Positions 5,896-6,141 of a DNA stretch of 6,141 bases are shown piece by piece. This DNA is from Pseudomonadota bacterium (GTDB lineage: Bacteria; Bdellovibrionota_C; UBA2361; OMII01). The translations under genes were made by a program, and so were the position numbers. The stretch is taken from NCBI GenBank assembly GCA_027486155.1, contig JAIXPR010000006.1, positions 1 to 6,141 of the forward strand, read 5' to 3'. Position 1 is the first letter of the stretch, and every line of letters begins with the position of its first letter. The notes under the pieces were generated by a model. It was not told where the DNA came from, ran no database searches, and saw only the letters and a list, made by a program, of their open reading frames with translations.

Positions 5896-6141
5896 ATGGC
5901 AAATGAAGTAAGGTCTTTTCAGTTCTTTGACTCAACAAAGACGGCGCCCAATGAGGGCAACGCGCGTGCTGCAACTACGGTGATCGGCACTGATGTTGTT
6001 CTCAAGGGGAACCTCAAATCCGCGGGCGACGTTGTTATCGCGGGCATCTTTGAAGGTGATGTAGCCTGTGATGGCCGTGTAACGATCGCCGCTGGCGCAA
6101 CTCTCATTGGTGCCGTTGGCGCTGCTGAGGTAGTTCTCGGG
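5896..6141 (+). CDS. Bactofilin family cytoskeletal protein (3' partial)
   Basis: The frame is open from ATG 5896 to the end of the window, showing 82 residues that begin MANEVRSFQFFDSTK. After a short polar N-terminal tail of about 25 residues comes a bactofilin (DUF583) repeat pattern: TTVIGTDVVLKGNLKSAGD, VVIAGIFEGDV, VTIAAGATLIGAV. The regular spacing of Gly and hydrophobic residues is that of a right-handed beta helix. Bactofilins polymerise without nucleotide into membrane-associated or cytoplasmic filaments. The gene starts four bases after parB in the same operon. In Myxococcus xanthus a bactofilin gene (bacM) is, to my recollection, also next to parAB, and bactofilins there position the ParABS machinery. 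A scaffold role here is inferred from that context. Confidence 0.88.
   Translation, partial: MANEVRSFQFFDSTKTAPNEGNARAATTVIGTDVVLKGNLKSAGDVVIAGIFEGDVACDGRVTIAAGATLIGAVGAAEVVLG

Overview
The window looks like chromosomal backbone from a Gram-negative bacterium of moderate GC content. The order parA-parB-bactofilin, multiple parS sites and a hexamer-repeat hairpin suggest a deltaproteobacterial-type lineage (Myxococcota, Bdellovibrionota, SAR324 or a relative). That placement is inference; nothing here fixes the species. All recognised genes lie on the + strand, and no mobile element, CRISPR array, tRNA or rRNA was found.

Bases 1-1275 hold the end of an operon: the C-terminal HD phosphohydrolase domain of a PgpH-type 7TM-HD protein (cut off by the window start), overlapping by one base with ybeY, which encodes an rRNA-processing endoribonuclease. 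The 237-bp gap that follows contains an unusual long imperfect hairpin built of NNCGTR hexamers and ending in T-rich sequence. Next is prfB (1513-2623), encoding release factor 2. It carries the classic autoregulatory +1 frameshift (AGGGAG-TTT-CTT-TGA-C), so its product is read from two frames. A good promoter sits so close to the start codon that the mRNA may be nearly leaderless.

Bases 2624-4078 are about 1.45 kb without a credible gene. The left two thirds hold several hairpins and one perfect plus several imperfect DnaA-box-like 9-mers. The right third holds five parS centromere sites (TGTTCCACGTGGAACA, one with a single end mismatch). Around the third parS lie two copies of an operator-like dyad, GAAAGTNACTTTC, 96 bp apart centre to centre, whose flanks make them an exact 16-bp inverted repeat. 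This is probably the centromere and possibly lies close to, or is part of, the replication origin.

Bases 4079-6141 hold the segregation operon: parA (ATPase), a sixth parS in the parA-parB gap, parB (CTP-dependent clamp that loads at parS), and four bases later the start of a bactofilin cytoskeletal gene, cut off by the window end. ParB loads at the adjacent parS cluster, ParA moves the complex, and the bactofilin is a plausible scaffold for positioning ParA/ParB, as known in Myxococcus.

The least explained signals are the duplicated dyad inside the parS cluster, the hexamer-unit hairpin upstream of prfB, and the large noncoding region.
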